This document shows positions 1 to 10,499 of a stretch of DNA of 64,000 bases, piece by piece. Every line of letters starts with the position of its first letter. Position 1 is the stretch's first letter. The notes under the pieces were generated by a model, which was not told the origin of the DNA, made no database searches, and was given only the letters and a program-made list of their open reading frames with translations. Both the position numbers and the translations under genes were made by a program. Source of the stretch: Thermohalobaculum sp050330995 (GTDB lineage Bacteria > Pseudomonadota > Alphaproteobacteria > Rhodobacterales > Rhodobacteraceae); contig JBHJHI010000004.1 in NCBI GenBank assembly GCA_050330995.1, forward strand, positions 41,007 through 105,006, given 5' to 3'.

Positions 1-1
1 C

Positions 2-568
2 GAGGCCGCCTGGGTCTCGCGCGGGGCGCTGAAGCTCCTGCACGCGCTCGACGTCTTCGCCCTCGCGCCGCACGGCACGGCGCTCGACCTCGGCGCCTCG
101 ACCGGAGGATTCACCGAAGCGCTGCTGGCGCGCGGCGCGGCGCATGTCCACGCCGTCGATGTCGGCCATGGCCAACTGGCGGCGCGGCTCGCGGCCGACC
201 CGCGCGTCACGGCCTACGAGGGGCTGAACGCCCGCGCCCTCGAACCCGGCATGGTGCCGCCCCCCGACTGGATCGTCGCCGATCTCTCCTTCGTCTCGCT
301 CTCGAAGGCGCTCGGCCCCGCGCTCGCGCTCGCCCGCCCCGGCGCGACCCTGGTCGCCCTCGTCAAGCCGCAGTTCGAGGTCGGGCGCGCCGGTGTCGGC
401 AAGGGGGGGATCGTGCGCGATCCCGCCCTGCGCGAGGCGGCGGTCGAGCGCGTCGCGGCCTGGCTCGACACCGAGGGCTGGCCGGCGCTCGGCCGGTGCG
501 AGAGCCCGATCGCGGGCGGTGACGGCAACGTCGAGTACCTGATCGCCGCGCGGAAGGGCGGGCCGTGA
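2..568 (+). CDS. tlyA: TlyA-family rRNA 2'-O-methyltransferase (5' truncated)
   Basis: This is the C-terminal part of a TlyA/FtsJ-like methyltransferase; the window edge cuts off the N-terminal S4-like RNA-binding domain and the start codon. The frame is open from base 2. It shows the VSRGALKL segment, the SAM-binding loop DLGASTGGFTE, then VADLSFVSL and VKPQFEVGR, all typical of TlyA. Family members methylate cytidine 2'-hydroxyls in 16S/23S rRNA, and some are also called hemolysins. The stop overlaps the next gene's GTG start as GTGA, so the two RNA methyltransferases are probably co-translated. The product is confident; the exact target nucleotide is not. Confidence 0.93.
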   Translation, partial: EAAWVSRGALKLLHALDVFALAPHGTALDLGASTGGFTEALLARGAAHVHAVDVGHGQLAARLAADPRVTAYEGLNARALEPGMVPPPDWIVADLSFVSLSKALGPALALARPGATLVALVKPQFEVGRAGVGKGGIVRDPALREAAVERVAAWLDTEGWPALGRCESPIAGGDGNVEYLIAARKGGP

Positions 569-1809
569 GCGTCGCGGCCGAGACGGTCGAGGTGGTCGCT
601 CTCGACGCCGCGGGCGACGGGCGTGACGCCGCGGGCGGGCGCCATCCGGGGACGCTGCCGGGCGAGCGGCTGGACGGTACGGGCCGGGTCGTCCGTGCCG
701 CCCCGGAGCGGGCCGCGCCCCCGTGTCCGCACGCCGCCGACTGCGGCGGCTGCACGCTTCAGCACGCGTCCGACGCGTTCGTCACCGCCTGGAAGCGCGA
801 GCGCGTCGTCGGCGCGCTCGCGGCGCAGGGGATCGAGGCGCCGGTCGAGGCCACGCTCACCGTGCCCGCCCGCTCGCGCCGGCGCGTCGCCCTCGGCGCG
901 CGGCGAACCAAATCAGGTGCCACCATCGGCTATCGCGTCCAGGGCTCGGAGCGGATCGTGCCGGTCGCCGTCTGTCCGGTGGCCACTCCCGCGATCGAGG
1001 CCGCGATCCCGCGCCTCGTCCCCCTGGTCGAGCGGCTGGCGAGCCGGAAGGGCACGCTCAGGCTGACGCTGGCCGAGGCGCCGGCCGGGCTCGACCTCGC
1101 CGTCGAGGGGGCGCGCAGGCCGCCCGAGAGCCCGCGTGAGCGCGCCCGCCACGACGGCGATCTGGCCATGCTCGCCCACGACCTCGGCCTCGCGCGGCTC
1201 GCCGTCGACGGCGAGGTGGTCGTCATGCGCGAGCCGCCGGTCCAACCGGTCGGGCCGGCACGCGTGCTGCCCCCGCCCGGCGGTTTCTTGCAGCCGACCG
1301 CCGAGGGCGCGCGCTGGCTGGCGGCGATGGTGGTCGAGGCGGTCGAGGCGAGCCCCGTGGCGCCGCGCCGCGTCGCCGATCTGTTCGCCGGCATCGGCAC
1401 CTTCGCCCTGCCGCTCGCCCGACGGGCGCGCGTCGCGGCCTTCGAGCTGGACGACGCGGCGGTCGCGGCGATGACGCGCGGCTGGCGCGAGGCAGCGGCG
1501 ACGGCGGGGCTGCACCGGCTCGACGCCGGCCGGCGCGACCTCTGGCGCCGACCGCTCACGGCCGAGGAACTGTCGCGCTTCGACGCGGTGGTGCTCGACC
1601 CCCCCTTCGCGGGCGCCGAAGCCCAGGCGCGCGCGATCGCCGCGAGCGGCGTGGCTTCGGTGGTCTCGGTGAGCTGCAACCCCGCGAGCTTCGCGCGCGA
1701 CGCGCGGCTCATGGTCGAGGGCGGCTACCGGCTGGAGCGGGTGCGCCCGGTCGACCAGTTCCGCTGGTCGGGCCACGTCGAGGTGGTCGGCGTGCTGCGC
1801 TGGGGGTGA
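565..1809 (+). CDS. Class I SAM-dependent RNA (uracil-C5) methyltransferase, RlmD/RumA-like
   Basis: This 414-residue protein belongs to the TrmA/RumA group that makes 5-methyluridine in RNA. An iron-sulfur cluster site is visible as C54, C60 and C63 (CPHAADCGGC, followed by TLQH), with a fourth cysteine near C137. The C-terminal half carries the SAM motif LFAGIGTFALPLA, the DPPF motif and the catalytic cysteine in SCNP (about C371). The N-terminus is shorter than a full TRAM domain. The GTG start overlaps the tlyA stop by 4 bp. Whether it modifies 23S rRNA U1939 or another site cannot be told from sequence, so no symbol is given. Confidence 0.9.
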   Translation: MSVAAETVEVVALDAAGDGRDAAGGRHPGTLPGERLDGTGRVVRAAPERAAPPCPHAADCGGCTLQHASDAFVTAWKRERVVGALAAQGIEAPVEATLTVPARSRRRVALGARRTKSGATIGYRVQGSERIVPVAVCPVATPAIEAAIPRLVPLVERLASRKGTLRLTLAEAPAGLDLAVEGARRPPESPRERARHDGDLAMLAHDLGLARLAVDGEVVVMREPPVQPVGPARVLPPPGGFLQPTAEGARWLAAMVVEAVEASPVAPRRVADLFAGIGTFALPLARRARVAAFELDDAAVAAMTRGWREAAATAGLHRLDAGRRDLWRRPLTAEELSRFDAVVLDPPFAGAEAQARAIAASGVASVVSVSCNPASFARDARLMVEGGYRLERVRPVDQFRWSGHVEVVGVLRWG

Positions 1810-2092
1810 GGGCCGGGCGAGCCGTCCCCTTTACGTTCGCGGGAACCGGGCCGTGGCGGTCGGCCCGCCACGGCCGCGCCTCGCTGGCGCGAAGGCCGGC
1901 GCAAGGCGTGGTGGAACGGGACGACGACGGCTGAGGAAGCTGGTGCGCGCGACGACCCCTTCGAGACAGAGGGCGGAAGGGCGTGCGGTCGTATCCAGTG
2001 GCCGGAAATGGGACGGCAATCCTGGCATGGGCGCCTTTGTCGTCGTTCCGGGGGAGCCTCGGGCGGTCTCTACGGATGGCGGTGACGAGCGG

Positions 2093-3232
2093 TCATGGGG
2101 CGTTCGCCTGCGGGTCGCGGTCCGGCGTCCCGACGGCTTCGCCCGTCCTCGCGGCGGTATCGAGGGCGTCGTAGAGGGCATCGGCACGCGCGAGCAGGGT
2201 CGGGTCGGCCCGCTCCTCGTCGGCACCGCCGCCGGTGCGGAACGGCGCCGCGCCCTCGGGCTCGGGCTCGATCCCGGCGGCTTCGGCGAGCGCGCGCCAG
2301 TGGTCGGCATCCTCGCACAGCCGCTCGTAGGCCACGAAGCGGGCGGTGACCGGCGCGGTCTCGGCGAGATGGGCGTAGGCGTCGACCCAGAGGCCGAGCC
2401 AGTAGTCGAGCCCGTCCGGATCGGCGTCCGGCGCGGCCGGGGGGCGGCCGAAACGGAACGGCTTGTGGCCGAGGCCGAATTCGTGGTGGGCGAGCCAGCC
2501 CATGTAGTCGAGGGTGAAGCGGTCCTCGGCCTGCGCCGCCGTGAAGTGGCGGTGCTGGCGTCTGAGCGAGGCGGCCTGCGCGAGCGGCGCGCGGAAGGGC
2601 ACCACGATCAGCGCGTTCGGCAGCGCCTCGGCGACGCTCGGCAGGCGCAGGATCGCGTTGTTGTTCTTGGCGAGGTAGCGCGCCGCCCCCTCCCGCGTGC
2701 CGTCCCGCGCCTTCAGCACGGCGGCGACGTAGGCGCGATAGGCCTCGATCGTCTCGTCCGAGGGGCGATGCGGCGACAGGTGGTCGGCGTGGATGTAGGC
2801 GCGCCCCTCGAACACGCGCCAGAACACTTCCTCGAGCCCCTCGGGGCTGTCGGCGTCGACGCTGATGCCGTCGCCGTGCGCGCGCTCGCCCGCCGCGATG
2901 TCGCGACGGTCGCGCCCGGAGAGGCCGCGCCATACCGAGGGGGCGAGCACGAAGGGCATGTCGCGGTAGGTCAGCGAGTGGAACGCGCCGGAGGCGTGGA
3001 AGCGGCGCATCAGCGCCGTGGTGCCAGCCCGCGCGAGCCCGGCGACGATCACGTGGCGTCCCTCGACCGCCACGGCCGGGTCGGGCCTCGTCCGCGCGCG
3101 CTCGATGTCGAAGCTCATCTCGGCGACGGCGCGCGAGCCGAGCGCGAGGCGGTGCAGCAGGCGCTCGAGCCGGCCGTAGCCTCCCGCCTGCGCGCCCGGC
3201 GCGTCAGAGGAGGCGGCGTCTGAGCGTGACAT
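2093..3232 (-). CDS. Sulfotransferase family protein
   Basis: The 379-residue protein has a PAPS 5'-phosphosulfate loop, GLARAGTTALM, at about residues 65-75, preceded by the beta-strand HVIVA. This marks the sulfotransferase_3-like family, which transfers sulfate from PAPS to a hydroxyl or amine acceptor. It has no signal peptide, so it is probably cytosolic or peripheral to the membrane. The start lies 29 bp inside the end of an upstream small membrane-protein gene, and a second small membrane protein lies before that, so the three look co-transcribed. The acceptor substrate (polysaccharide, lipid or small molecule) is unknown. Confidence 0.8.
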   Translation of the reverse strand: MSRSDAASSDAPGAQAGGYGRLERLLHRLALGSRAVAEMSFDIERARTRPDPAVAVEGRHVIVAGLARAGTTALMRRFHASGAFHSLTYRDMPFVLAPSVWRGLSGRDRRDIAAGERAHGDGISVDADSPEGLEEVFWRVFEGRAYIHADHLSPHRPSDETIEAYRAYVAAVLKARDGTREGAARYLAKNNNAILRLPSVAEALPNALIVVPFRAPLAQAASLRRQHRHFTAAQAEDRFTLDYMGWLAHHEFGLGHKPFRFGRPPAAPDADPDGLDYWLGLWVDAYAHLAETAPVTARFVAYERLCEDADHWRALAEAAGIEPEPEGAAPFRTGGGADEERADPTLLARADALYDALDTAARTGEAVGTPDRDPQANAP

Positions 3233-3572
3233 AGGCGGTGGCGAACACGAGGCTGAGGGCGAGGCCGGTCAGGCCGAGCAGGAACTCGCCGAAGCCCGGC
3301 GCGACGAACTCGAAGCCCCAGGCGATCAGGCCGACGATGCCGAAGACCAGCACCAGCATGGCCGCGAGGCGGAGCGAGCAGCCGAGCATGGTGACCGCGT
3401 AGGCGAGCATCACGCGTTCCTTCCAGTGGTCGGAGACGGCGCTGGCCTGCATGGTGCGCAGCGCCTTGCGGCCGGTGAGCTGCGCGCGGGTGGCGAGGGG
3501 GGCGAAGGGCAGGCGCAGTGCGATCTCGACGACCACGACGCAGAGGACGGCGAGCAGCGCGGCCTCGATCAC
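3204..3572 (-). CDS. Small membrane protein of unknown function
   Basis: The 122-residue product has three or four hydrophobic segments: one at the N-terminus, one around residues 52-70, and two in the C-terminal half ending in an arginine-rich tail. No enzyme motif is visible. The start codon overlaps the upstream small protein's stop as ATGA, and its 3' end overlaps the sulfotransferase start, which suggests translational coupling. It could be a membrane partner for the sulfotransferase, but that rests only on position. Confidence 0.65.
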   Translation of the reverse strand: MIEAALLAVLCVVVVEIALRLPFAPLATRAQLTGRKALRTMQASAVSDHWKERVMLAYAVTMLGCSLRLAAMLVLVFGIVGLIAWGFEFVAPGFGEFLLGLTGLALSLVFATAYVTLRRRLL

Positions 3573-3814
3573 CCCTCGTGCTCGGCCTTCGTGGCCGTGC
3601 TCGACGCGGTCCGGGCGTCACCGGGGGCGGGCTTCTTCTTCAGGAGACGCTTGATCGGGTACCAGAGCACCGCGACGAAGGCCATGACGACCGAGGCGAT
3701 CACCCCTAGGACCACGGCGATGGTCCCCGCGCCCACGCCCGGGCCGATGTAGGCGGCTGCCGGCGTCGCGGCGAGCGCGGTCAGGGCGAAGATCACGGCG
3801 GTGAGGAGTGGCAT
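3569..3814 (-). CDS. Small membrane protein with an N-terminal signal and YIGPGVGAGT motif
   Basis: The 81-residue protein begins with a signal-like segment ending in AAA, followed by YIGPGVGAGTIAVVLG, a transmembrane helix and WYPIKRLLKKK at the membrane edge. Small proteins of this kind (glycine-rich motif, one helix, lysine-rich tail) are known beside sulfotransferase and surface-polysaccharide genes, but they have no assigned activity. It is first in a three-gene overlapping run with the sulfotransferase. The family resemblance is from memory of the motif, and the function is unknown. Confidence 0.65.
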   Translation of the reverse strand: MPLLTAVIFALTALAATPAAAYIGPGVGAGTIAVVLGVIASVVMAFVAVLWYPIKRLLKKKPAPGDARTASSTATKAEHEG

Positions 3815-3934
3815 GGCGGGCCTCGTGGTTTCGGCGCGGCTCTCTATCTCGCGACCCCCGGTCGGTTTGACAAGGGTCGCGCGTTGCGTCGCAGCGAAAT
3901 GCGGCGTGGATGCGGCCTGTCCCCCGCGTCGCTC

Positions 3935-5298
<1,364 letters not shown>

Positions 5299-5299
<1 letters not shown>

Positions 5300-5922
5300 C
5301 AGCCGGTCTCCCGCTGGTCGTCGATCGCCTTCGGCGACGGCACGCCGAACAGGAGCGCGGTGACGCGCATGAGCCGCGAGACCGCGGCCACGAGCAGCAG
5401 CACGAAGGCCGCCGTCAGCACGAACTTCAGGATCCAGCGGTTCGCGAGGCCCGCGGGCGCTTGGCTGCGCTCGTCCTGCAGATACGAGCTGTAGGCGTAG
5501 GGCCAGGCCTCGTAGATCGCGAGCACCAGGAACGGCCCGAGCAGCACCAGAAGGCCGAACAGCTCGATCCAGGCCTGCGTCTTCAGCGACATCCGCTCGT
5601 GGATGATGTCGACGCGGACGTGGTCGTCGGTGACGACGACGTAGGCGAGGCCCACCAGCCAGGCGGCGCTGGCGAGATGCCACTGCCATTCCTCGAGCCC
5701 GACCGAGCCCTGGCCGAAGGCGTAGCGCCCGACGACGGCGTAGATGATGACGCCGACCACCACGAGCCAGAGCCAGGAGAACGCCTTGCCGAGCAGCGTC
5801 AGGCCCTTGTCGATCGCCCGGCTCGGCGCGGTCTGGGGCAGGGCGGTGTGGTGGCTGTGCGGGACTTCGTCGGGTTCCTGAAACCGCGGCGCCGCCGCCG
5901 CGTCCTCGCGGCCGTCGGACAT
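5299..5922 (-). CDS. dctQ: TRAP transporter small permease, DctQ subunit
   Basis: The 207-residue protein has a polar N-terminal extension of about 40 residues and then four hydrophobic helices, with the EEWQWHLASAAWLVG segment typical of DctQ proteins (tryptophan- and glutamate-containing second helix, then DDHVRVD). It stabilises the DctM channel and the docking of the binding protein in the inner membrane. It sits 127 bp downstream of the binding-protein gene and overlaps dctM by one base. Confidence 0.9.
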
Positions 5923-6049
5923 GGCCGATCCTCCCCTGAAGCGGTCATGGAACGCGGCCCGCGCGGCGGCGGAGGGGCCTCCGGCCGTCAGAGGGCGCGT
6001 CGGGCGGGAGGGACGCGCACGAACGCGCGCGTCCCGGTCGCTCAGCGGA

Positions 6050-7126
6050 TCACTGACCCTCGGCCTCTTTGACGTTCAGCTCGGCGGGCAGGTAGGCGCG
6101 CTGGTCCCAGACCGCGTAGGTCTCCTGGAACGCCTGCTGGCTCTCGTAGACGCGCTTGAAGTCCTCGTCGGCCTCGGCCTCCTGCCGGAGCACCCGCTCG
6201 GTGACCTCCTTCAGCTCGCGCAGCACCTCCATCGGGATCTGGGCGGCGTCGACGCCCTTCTCCTGGAAGCCCTTGAGCACCTCGCCGTTCTTGTACTCGC
6301 CCTCGGCGAGGCCGCGCATGGTGGCGGCGGTGCAGGACGCCTCGACGAGCGCCTTCTGCGCGGCGGTCGCCTTCTCCCACTCGCCCGCGTTGATCAGCAT
6401 GTACTGCGCGGTGAAGGGCTGGTGCCAGCCGGGGAACAGGTTGTTCTTGACCACCTGGTTGAAGCCGAGGATCTGGTCGATCGCGGGCATCGAGAACTCA
6501 GTGGCGTCGATCGTGCCCTTCTCCAGCGCCTGGAAGATCTCGCCGCCCGGCATCATGGTGACGGAGGCGCCGAGTTCCTCGAGCACCTTGCCGCCGAGAC
6601 CGGCGAAGCGGATCTTGAGGCCCTGGTAGTCCTCGAGGTTCTCGATCGGCTGGCTGTACCAGCCCGCCGTCTCCGGGCCGATGATGCCGCAGAGCTGGGC
6701 GTGGACGTTGAAGCCCTTGTTGGCGTAGACTTCCTGCAGCATCTCGTGGCCGCCGCCGTAGTAGTACCAGCCGGTGTAGGCCCAGGGCTTCAGGCCGAAG
6801 GGCACGGCGGCGAACAGCGGCACCGCGGGCACCTTGCCCTGATCGTAGCCGATCCAGGTGTAGCCCGCCTGCACCTTGCCGTCCGAGACGGCCTGGAGGA
6901 TGTCGAAGGCCGGCACCAGCTCGCCCGGCTCGTAGAGGCGCACCTCGATCGAGCCGTCGGAGGCGGTTGTCAGGTTCTCGGCCACCCAAGGCGCGGGCGA
7001 GCCGAGGCCGGGCAGGTTCGAGGCGAAGGCGATCGGCATGCGCCAGCGCAGGTTCTCGGCTTCCGCCGCGGTGGCGCCCAGCGTCGCGGCCAGGGACGCG
7101 GTGATCGCGAGGGTGGTGGTTCTCAT
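6050..7126 (-). CDS. dctP: TRAP transporter periplasmic binding protein, TakP/DctP type
   Basis: The 358-residue protein starts with a Sec signal peptide ending in AEA and continues with WRMPIAFASNLPG, GELVPAF and PFGLKPWAY. These mark the TakP-like subgroup of DctP proteins rather than the classical C4-dicarboxylate group. TakP proteins bind 2-keto acids such as pyruvate, and relatives bind lactate. A conserved GTIDATEFSMP segment lies in the ligand region. A GGAGGA ribosome site stands about 7 nt before the start. With D-lactate dehydrogenase directly upstream on the same strand, a 2-hydroxy or 2-keto monocarboxylate is the likeliest ligand; this is inference. Confidence 0.9.
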   Translation of the reverse strand: MRTTTLAITASLAATLGATAAEAENLRWRMPIAFASNLPGLGSPAPWVAENLTTASDGSIEVRLYEPGELVPAFDILQAVSDGKVQAGYTWIGYDQGKVPAVPLFAAVPFGLKPWAYTGWYYYGGGHEMLQEVYANKGFNVHAQLCGIIGPETAGWYSQPIENLEDYQGLKIRFAGLGGKVLEELGASVTMMPGGEIFQALEKGTIDATEFSMPAIDQILGFNQVVKNNLFPGWHQPFTAQYMLINAGEWEKATAAQKALVEASCTAATMRGLAEGEYKNGEVLKGFQEKGVDAAQIPMEVLRELKEVTERVLRQEAEADEDFKRVYESQQAFQETYAVWDQRAYLPAELNVKEAEGQ

Positions 7127-7289
7127 CGGTGGCGTCCTCCCGGGACGAAATTTCGTTGCGCCGCCCTTCGCGGGGGCTTGTCGTGACCGCCTTCAAGCAC
7201 GCCCTGACCGGCGCCGCAACGCCGGAACGAGCCCGATCGTCCCGCGAGGGGCGCGGGCGCCAAGACCAAGCGGCGCCGCGCGGAATCGT

Positions 7290-8999
7290 TCAGGCGTTCT
7301 CCTTCGTCGCCCCGGGACGGGCGTGGCGCTTCTGCTTCGAGGTCTTGCCGATACCCGGATTGAACGAGTTGGTGGGGTCGAGCGCTTCGTAGTGCGCCTT
7401 GAGCGCGGGCTTGGCCTCGTAGAGGTGGCCGACGTTGTGCTCGGCCGGGTACTCCGCGCCGCGCCGGTCCAGGATTTCCAGCATCCGCGCCTTCACGCGT
7501 GCGGGGTCGGCGCCCTTGGCGATCGCGTAGTCCTGATGGAACACGTGGCAGAGGAAGTGGCCGTAGTAGAGCTTGGCCACCACGTCGCGCTCGACGTCGT
7601 CGGGCAGGCGCTCGAACCAGTCATCGTCGTTGCGCCGGAGCGCGATGTCGAGCGCGAGGATGTCCTCGACCTCCCGCGGCTTGCAGGCGGCGTAGCGCGC
7701 GGCCGCCCCCGCGGCGGCGAAGCGGAACAGCATCGCCTTCTTGGCCTCGTCAGGCTCGCAGGCGAACCAGCCTTCGCGCCCGACGGCGGCGTCGAGGATC
7801 GGCTCGGCCGCTTCGGCGTTCTCGCCCATCTTCAGGATCAGGTGGTGCTCGTATCGGGCGCGGAAGTCGCGCATGCGCCTCGGCAGCACCTCAGGCCAGA
7901 GGCGCGAGAGCGCCTGCATCGAGCGGTCGGCCAGATCGTTCGGCAGCCACGACGCCGCGTTCGCGAAGGCGTCGAGCCGGCCCTTCCACTTGAACATCCA
8001 CGGCAGCCAGTCGGTGCCGAGGCGGTCGATCACGATCATCGTGTCCTTGCCGTAGACCTTCGTCACGTCGAAGATCTCGGCGTGCATGTACTCGCCCGAG
8101 ATCGGCAGCGGGTCGAGCTCGGTCAGAAGCGCGCGGCGCAGCCGCCCGAGCGCCGCGGTGTCGTTGGTGCCGACGTAGTAGACCCGCTCGCGCGCCTCCT
8201 TCGGGAAGGTGTCGAGGCGCACGGCGAAGACGGCGATCTTGCCCGCGGAACCGGAGGCCTCGTGCAGCGTCCTCGGATCGGCGTTGAAGCGCCCCGGCGT
8301 GTCCGCGTCCACCTCGCGCACCCGCGCGGCGTAGCCGTCGTCCGAGCCGCGCCGCTCGGTCGTCACCAGATCGGCGTCCGAGATCGCGCCGCGGTCGAGG
8401 CGGGCGAGCACGGCTTCCGGGTCGCCCGCGTCGCCGAGGTCGACGCCGAGATGGTTGACCAGCTCCAGCCGGTCGTCCTCGGTGCGCCAGGCGTAGAGCG
8501 AGAGCTCGGTGTAGGACGGCCCGCGCCTGACCAGCGCGCCGCCCGAGTTGTTGCAGACCCCGCCCATGATCGAGGCGCCGATGCAGGACGAGCCGATCAC
8601 CGAATGGGGCTGCCGGCCGTAGGGGGCCAGCCTCTTCTCCAGACCGAACAGCGTGCCGCCCGGCAGGCTCACGATCTGGCGTCCCTCGTCGAGCACGTGG
8701 ATCGCGTCCATCCTGAGCGTCGAGATCACCACCACGCCGCGGTCGTAGGCGCCCGACGGCGTCGAGCCCTCGGTCAGCCCCGTGTTCTGCGCCTGCATGA
8801 CGACGATGCGGTCGGCCTCGACGCAGGCCTTCAGCACGCGCCAGAGCTCGACCAGCGAGCCCGGCTCGACCGCGGCCTCGGCCTCGCCCTCGCCCGAGCG
8901 CCAGCCCTTGCGAAACCGCGCCGTGCCCGCCTCGCCGACGTGGCACCAGCGCCGCCCGACGATGGCGGCGAGCCGGGCCTGGAAGGTCTCGGTGTCCAT
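7290..8999 (-). CDS. dld: Quinone-dependent D-lactate dehydrogenase
   Basis: At 569 residues it matches the length of E. coli Dld, the FAD-linked peripheral membrane enzyme that oxidises D-lactate to pyruvate and passes electrons to ubiquinone. Visible features are the FAD-binding QAQNTGLTEGSTPSG segment, GVCNNSGGALVRRG, and the C-terminal DPTNSFNPGIGKTSK typical of the family. It is preceded by a strong GGGAGGACGCC ribosome site, almost the same as that of the downstream TRAP binding-protein gene. It lies 163 bp before that gene and 85 bp after an amidase, all on one strand. Confidence 0.94.
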   Translation of the reverse strand: MDTETFQARLAAIVGRRWCHVGEAGTARFRKGWRSGEGEAEAAVEPGSLVELWRVLKACVEADRIVVMQAQNTGLTEGSTPSGAYDRGVVVISTLRMDAIHVLDEGRQIVSLPGGTLFGLEKRLAPYGRQPHSVIGSSCIGASIMGGVCNNSGGALVRRGPSYTELSLYAWRTEDDRLELVNHLGVDLGDAGDPEAVLARLDRGAISDADLVTTERRGSDDGYAARVREVDADTPGRFNADPRTLHEASGSAGKIAVFAVRLDTFPKEARERVYYVGTNDTAALGRLRRALLTELDPLPISGEYMHAEIFDVTKVYGKDTMIVIDRLGTDWLPWMFKWKGRLDAFANAASWLPNDLADRSMQALSRLWPEVLPRRMRDFRARYEHHLILKMGENAEAAEPILDAAVGREGWFACEPDEAKKAMLFRFAAAGAAARYAACKPREVEDILALDIALRRNDDDWFERLPDDVERDVVAKLYYGHFLCHVFHQDYAIAKGADPARVKARMLEILDRRGAEYPAEHNVGHLYEAKPALKAHYEALDPTNSFNPGIGKTSKQKRHARPGATKENA

Positions 9000-9084
9000 G
9001 GGCGTCCTCCCGCTTGTCTGTCGTTCTTCCCGCGTCTGGCGAAGACCGCCCGCGTCCGCAACCGGGCGCGGCGCCGCGCCCGGT

Positions 9085-10437
9085 TCAGGCCGCGAGCACG
9101 CGCTCGACCGCCCGTGCCGCCGCGAGCAGTCCGGCCTCGCCCCGCGGTGGGCCGAGCAGCATCAGCCCCGTCCAGGGCGTGCCGGTCGGCAGCGTGATCG
9201 CCGAGAGGCCGAGCAGGTTGGCGAGCCGGGTGTTGCGAAGCGCCTTGGCGTTGCGCTCGTGGTAGAGTTCGGTGTCGGCGAGCAGCGGGGCGACCGGCGG
9301 CGGCGGGCAGGCGACGGTCGGCATCGCGATCAGCCCGTGCGTCCCGATCCAGGCGGCGGCCTCGGCGCCGAGGCGGGCGAAGGCGGCCTCGACCTCGGCG
9401 TCCACGCCCGGGTCGATCGCCGCCCCCGCGCGGATGCGCGCCTCGACCGGCGCGAACACGACGTCGCGGTTGGCGTCGAGGCGCGCGCCCCAGAGATCCC
9501 AGGCGTCGCGATTGACCAGCATCGAGCGCTCGCGCGCGATCCGCACCGTCTCGGCGAGGCCGTCGAAGGCGCCGTGCCCGACCGCGATCCCGGCCGCGCC
9601 GAGGCGGTCGAGCGCCTGGCCGAAGCCGTCGTCGATCGGGCGCTCCAGCACGTCCATCACCTCGGTGCTCGGCACGAACAGCGCCACGTCGCCCGGCTCG
9701 ACGCCGTCGATCGCGGGCGCCGCCTCGCCGGTCAGCAGCGCGAGGCCGAGGGCGGCGTCCTCGACCGAGCGCGCGAGCGGGCCGACGGTGTCGAGCCGCG
9801 GCGAGAGCGGCACGCAGCCCTCCAGGGGGACCAGCCCCGCGGTGGTCTTGAGGCCGACGAGGTCGTTCCAGGCCGCGGGGATGCGCACCGAGCCGCCGGT
9901 GTCCGTGCCGATCGCGAGGGGGGCGAGGTCGAAGGCGAGCGCGGCGGCCGCGCCCGAGGACGAGCCGCCCGGCGCGAGGTGGGCGCCGTGGCGGTTCGGC
10001 GGCGTCGCCGCCATCGGGTTCACCCCGAGCCCGGAGAAGGCCAGTTCCGACATCTGCGTCTTGCCGAGGCAGACCGCGCCCTGCGCCGTCGCGCGGCGGA
10101 CCACCTCGGCGTCCTCGGCCGGCATGCGCGCGGCGAGCAGGCGCGAGCCCGCCTCGGTGGGCACGCCGGCAGTGTCGAACAGGTCCTTCCAGACGACGCA
10201 TACGCCGTCTAGGGGACCGAGGGAGCGCCCCTCCCTCGCCCGCGCGCGCGCCGCCTCGGCCTCGGCCCTGGCGCGGGCCGGCGCCAGGCGGGCGTAGACG
10301 AGGTGGCCGGCCGGATGGCGCCCGATCGCGTCGAGGTAGGCCTCGGCGAGCGCCACCGGGTCGAGCCTGCCCGCGGCGATCGCCCGGCCCTGCTCGGCCG
10401 CCGACCAGCTCCGCGCCTCCTCGACACTGGCGTCCAT
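9085..10437 (-). CDS. Amidase (amidase signature family)
   Basis: The 450-residue enzyme carries the amidase-signature triad: lysine in VVWKDLFD (about K84), the cis-serine in PGGSSSGAA (about S159/S160) and the nucleophile in TDTGGSVR (about S183). It hydrolyses a carboxamide to acid and ammonia; the substrate is not predictable. The internal start MDASVEE was preferred over one 17 codons upstream because a clear GGAGGG ribosome site precedes it. It is not GatA-like in context, since no gatB or gatC is present. It is first in the minus-strand run leading into dld and the TRAP genes, and it diverges from the UbiH-type gene across a 62-bp gap. Confidence 0.88.
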   Translation of the reverse strand: MDASVEEARSWSAAEQGRAIAAGRLDPVALAEAYLDAIGRHPAGHLVYARLAPARARAEAEAARARAREGRSLGPLDGVCVVWKDLFDTAGVPTEAGSRLLAARMPAEDAEVVRRATAQGAVCLGKTQMSELAFSGLGVNPMAATPPNRHGAHLAPGGSSSGAAAALAFDLAPLAIGTDTGGSVRIPAAWNDLVGLKTTAGLVPLEGCVPLSPRLDTVGPLARSVEDAALGLALLTGEAAPAIDGVEPGDVALFVPSTEVMDVLERPIDDGFGQALDRLGAAGIAVGHGAFDGLAETVRIARERSMLVNRDAWDLWGARLDANRDVVFAPVEARIRAGAAIDPGVDAEVEAAFARLGAEAAAWIGTHGLIAMPTVACPPPPVAPLLADTELYHERNAKALRNTRLANLLGLSAITLPTGTPWTGLMLLGPPRGEAGLLAAARAVERVLAA

Positions 10438-10499
10438 GCTCGTCCCTCCAGATCCGCGACGCATGGACAATTCCGGCGCGGGCGCCATAAGTCAAAGCT

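Noticed and set aside
1810..2092. Short frames between the RNA methyltransferase and sulfotransferase genes
   Set aside because: No ribosome site or protein-like sequence; the interval looks like a plain convergent gap.
5921..7186. Long plus-strand frame opposite the TRAP binding-protein gene
   Set aside because: It is the antisense of a confidently identified gene with signal peptide and motifs, and its sequence has no recognisable domain.
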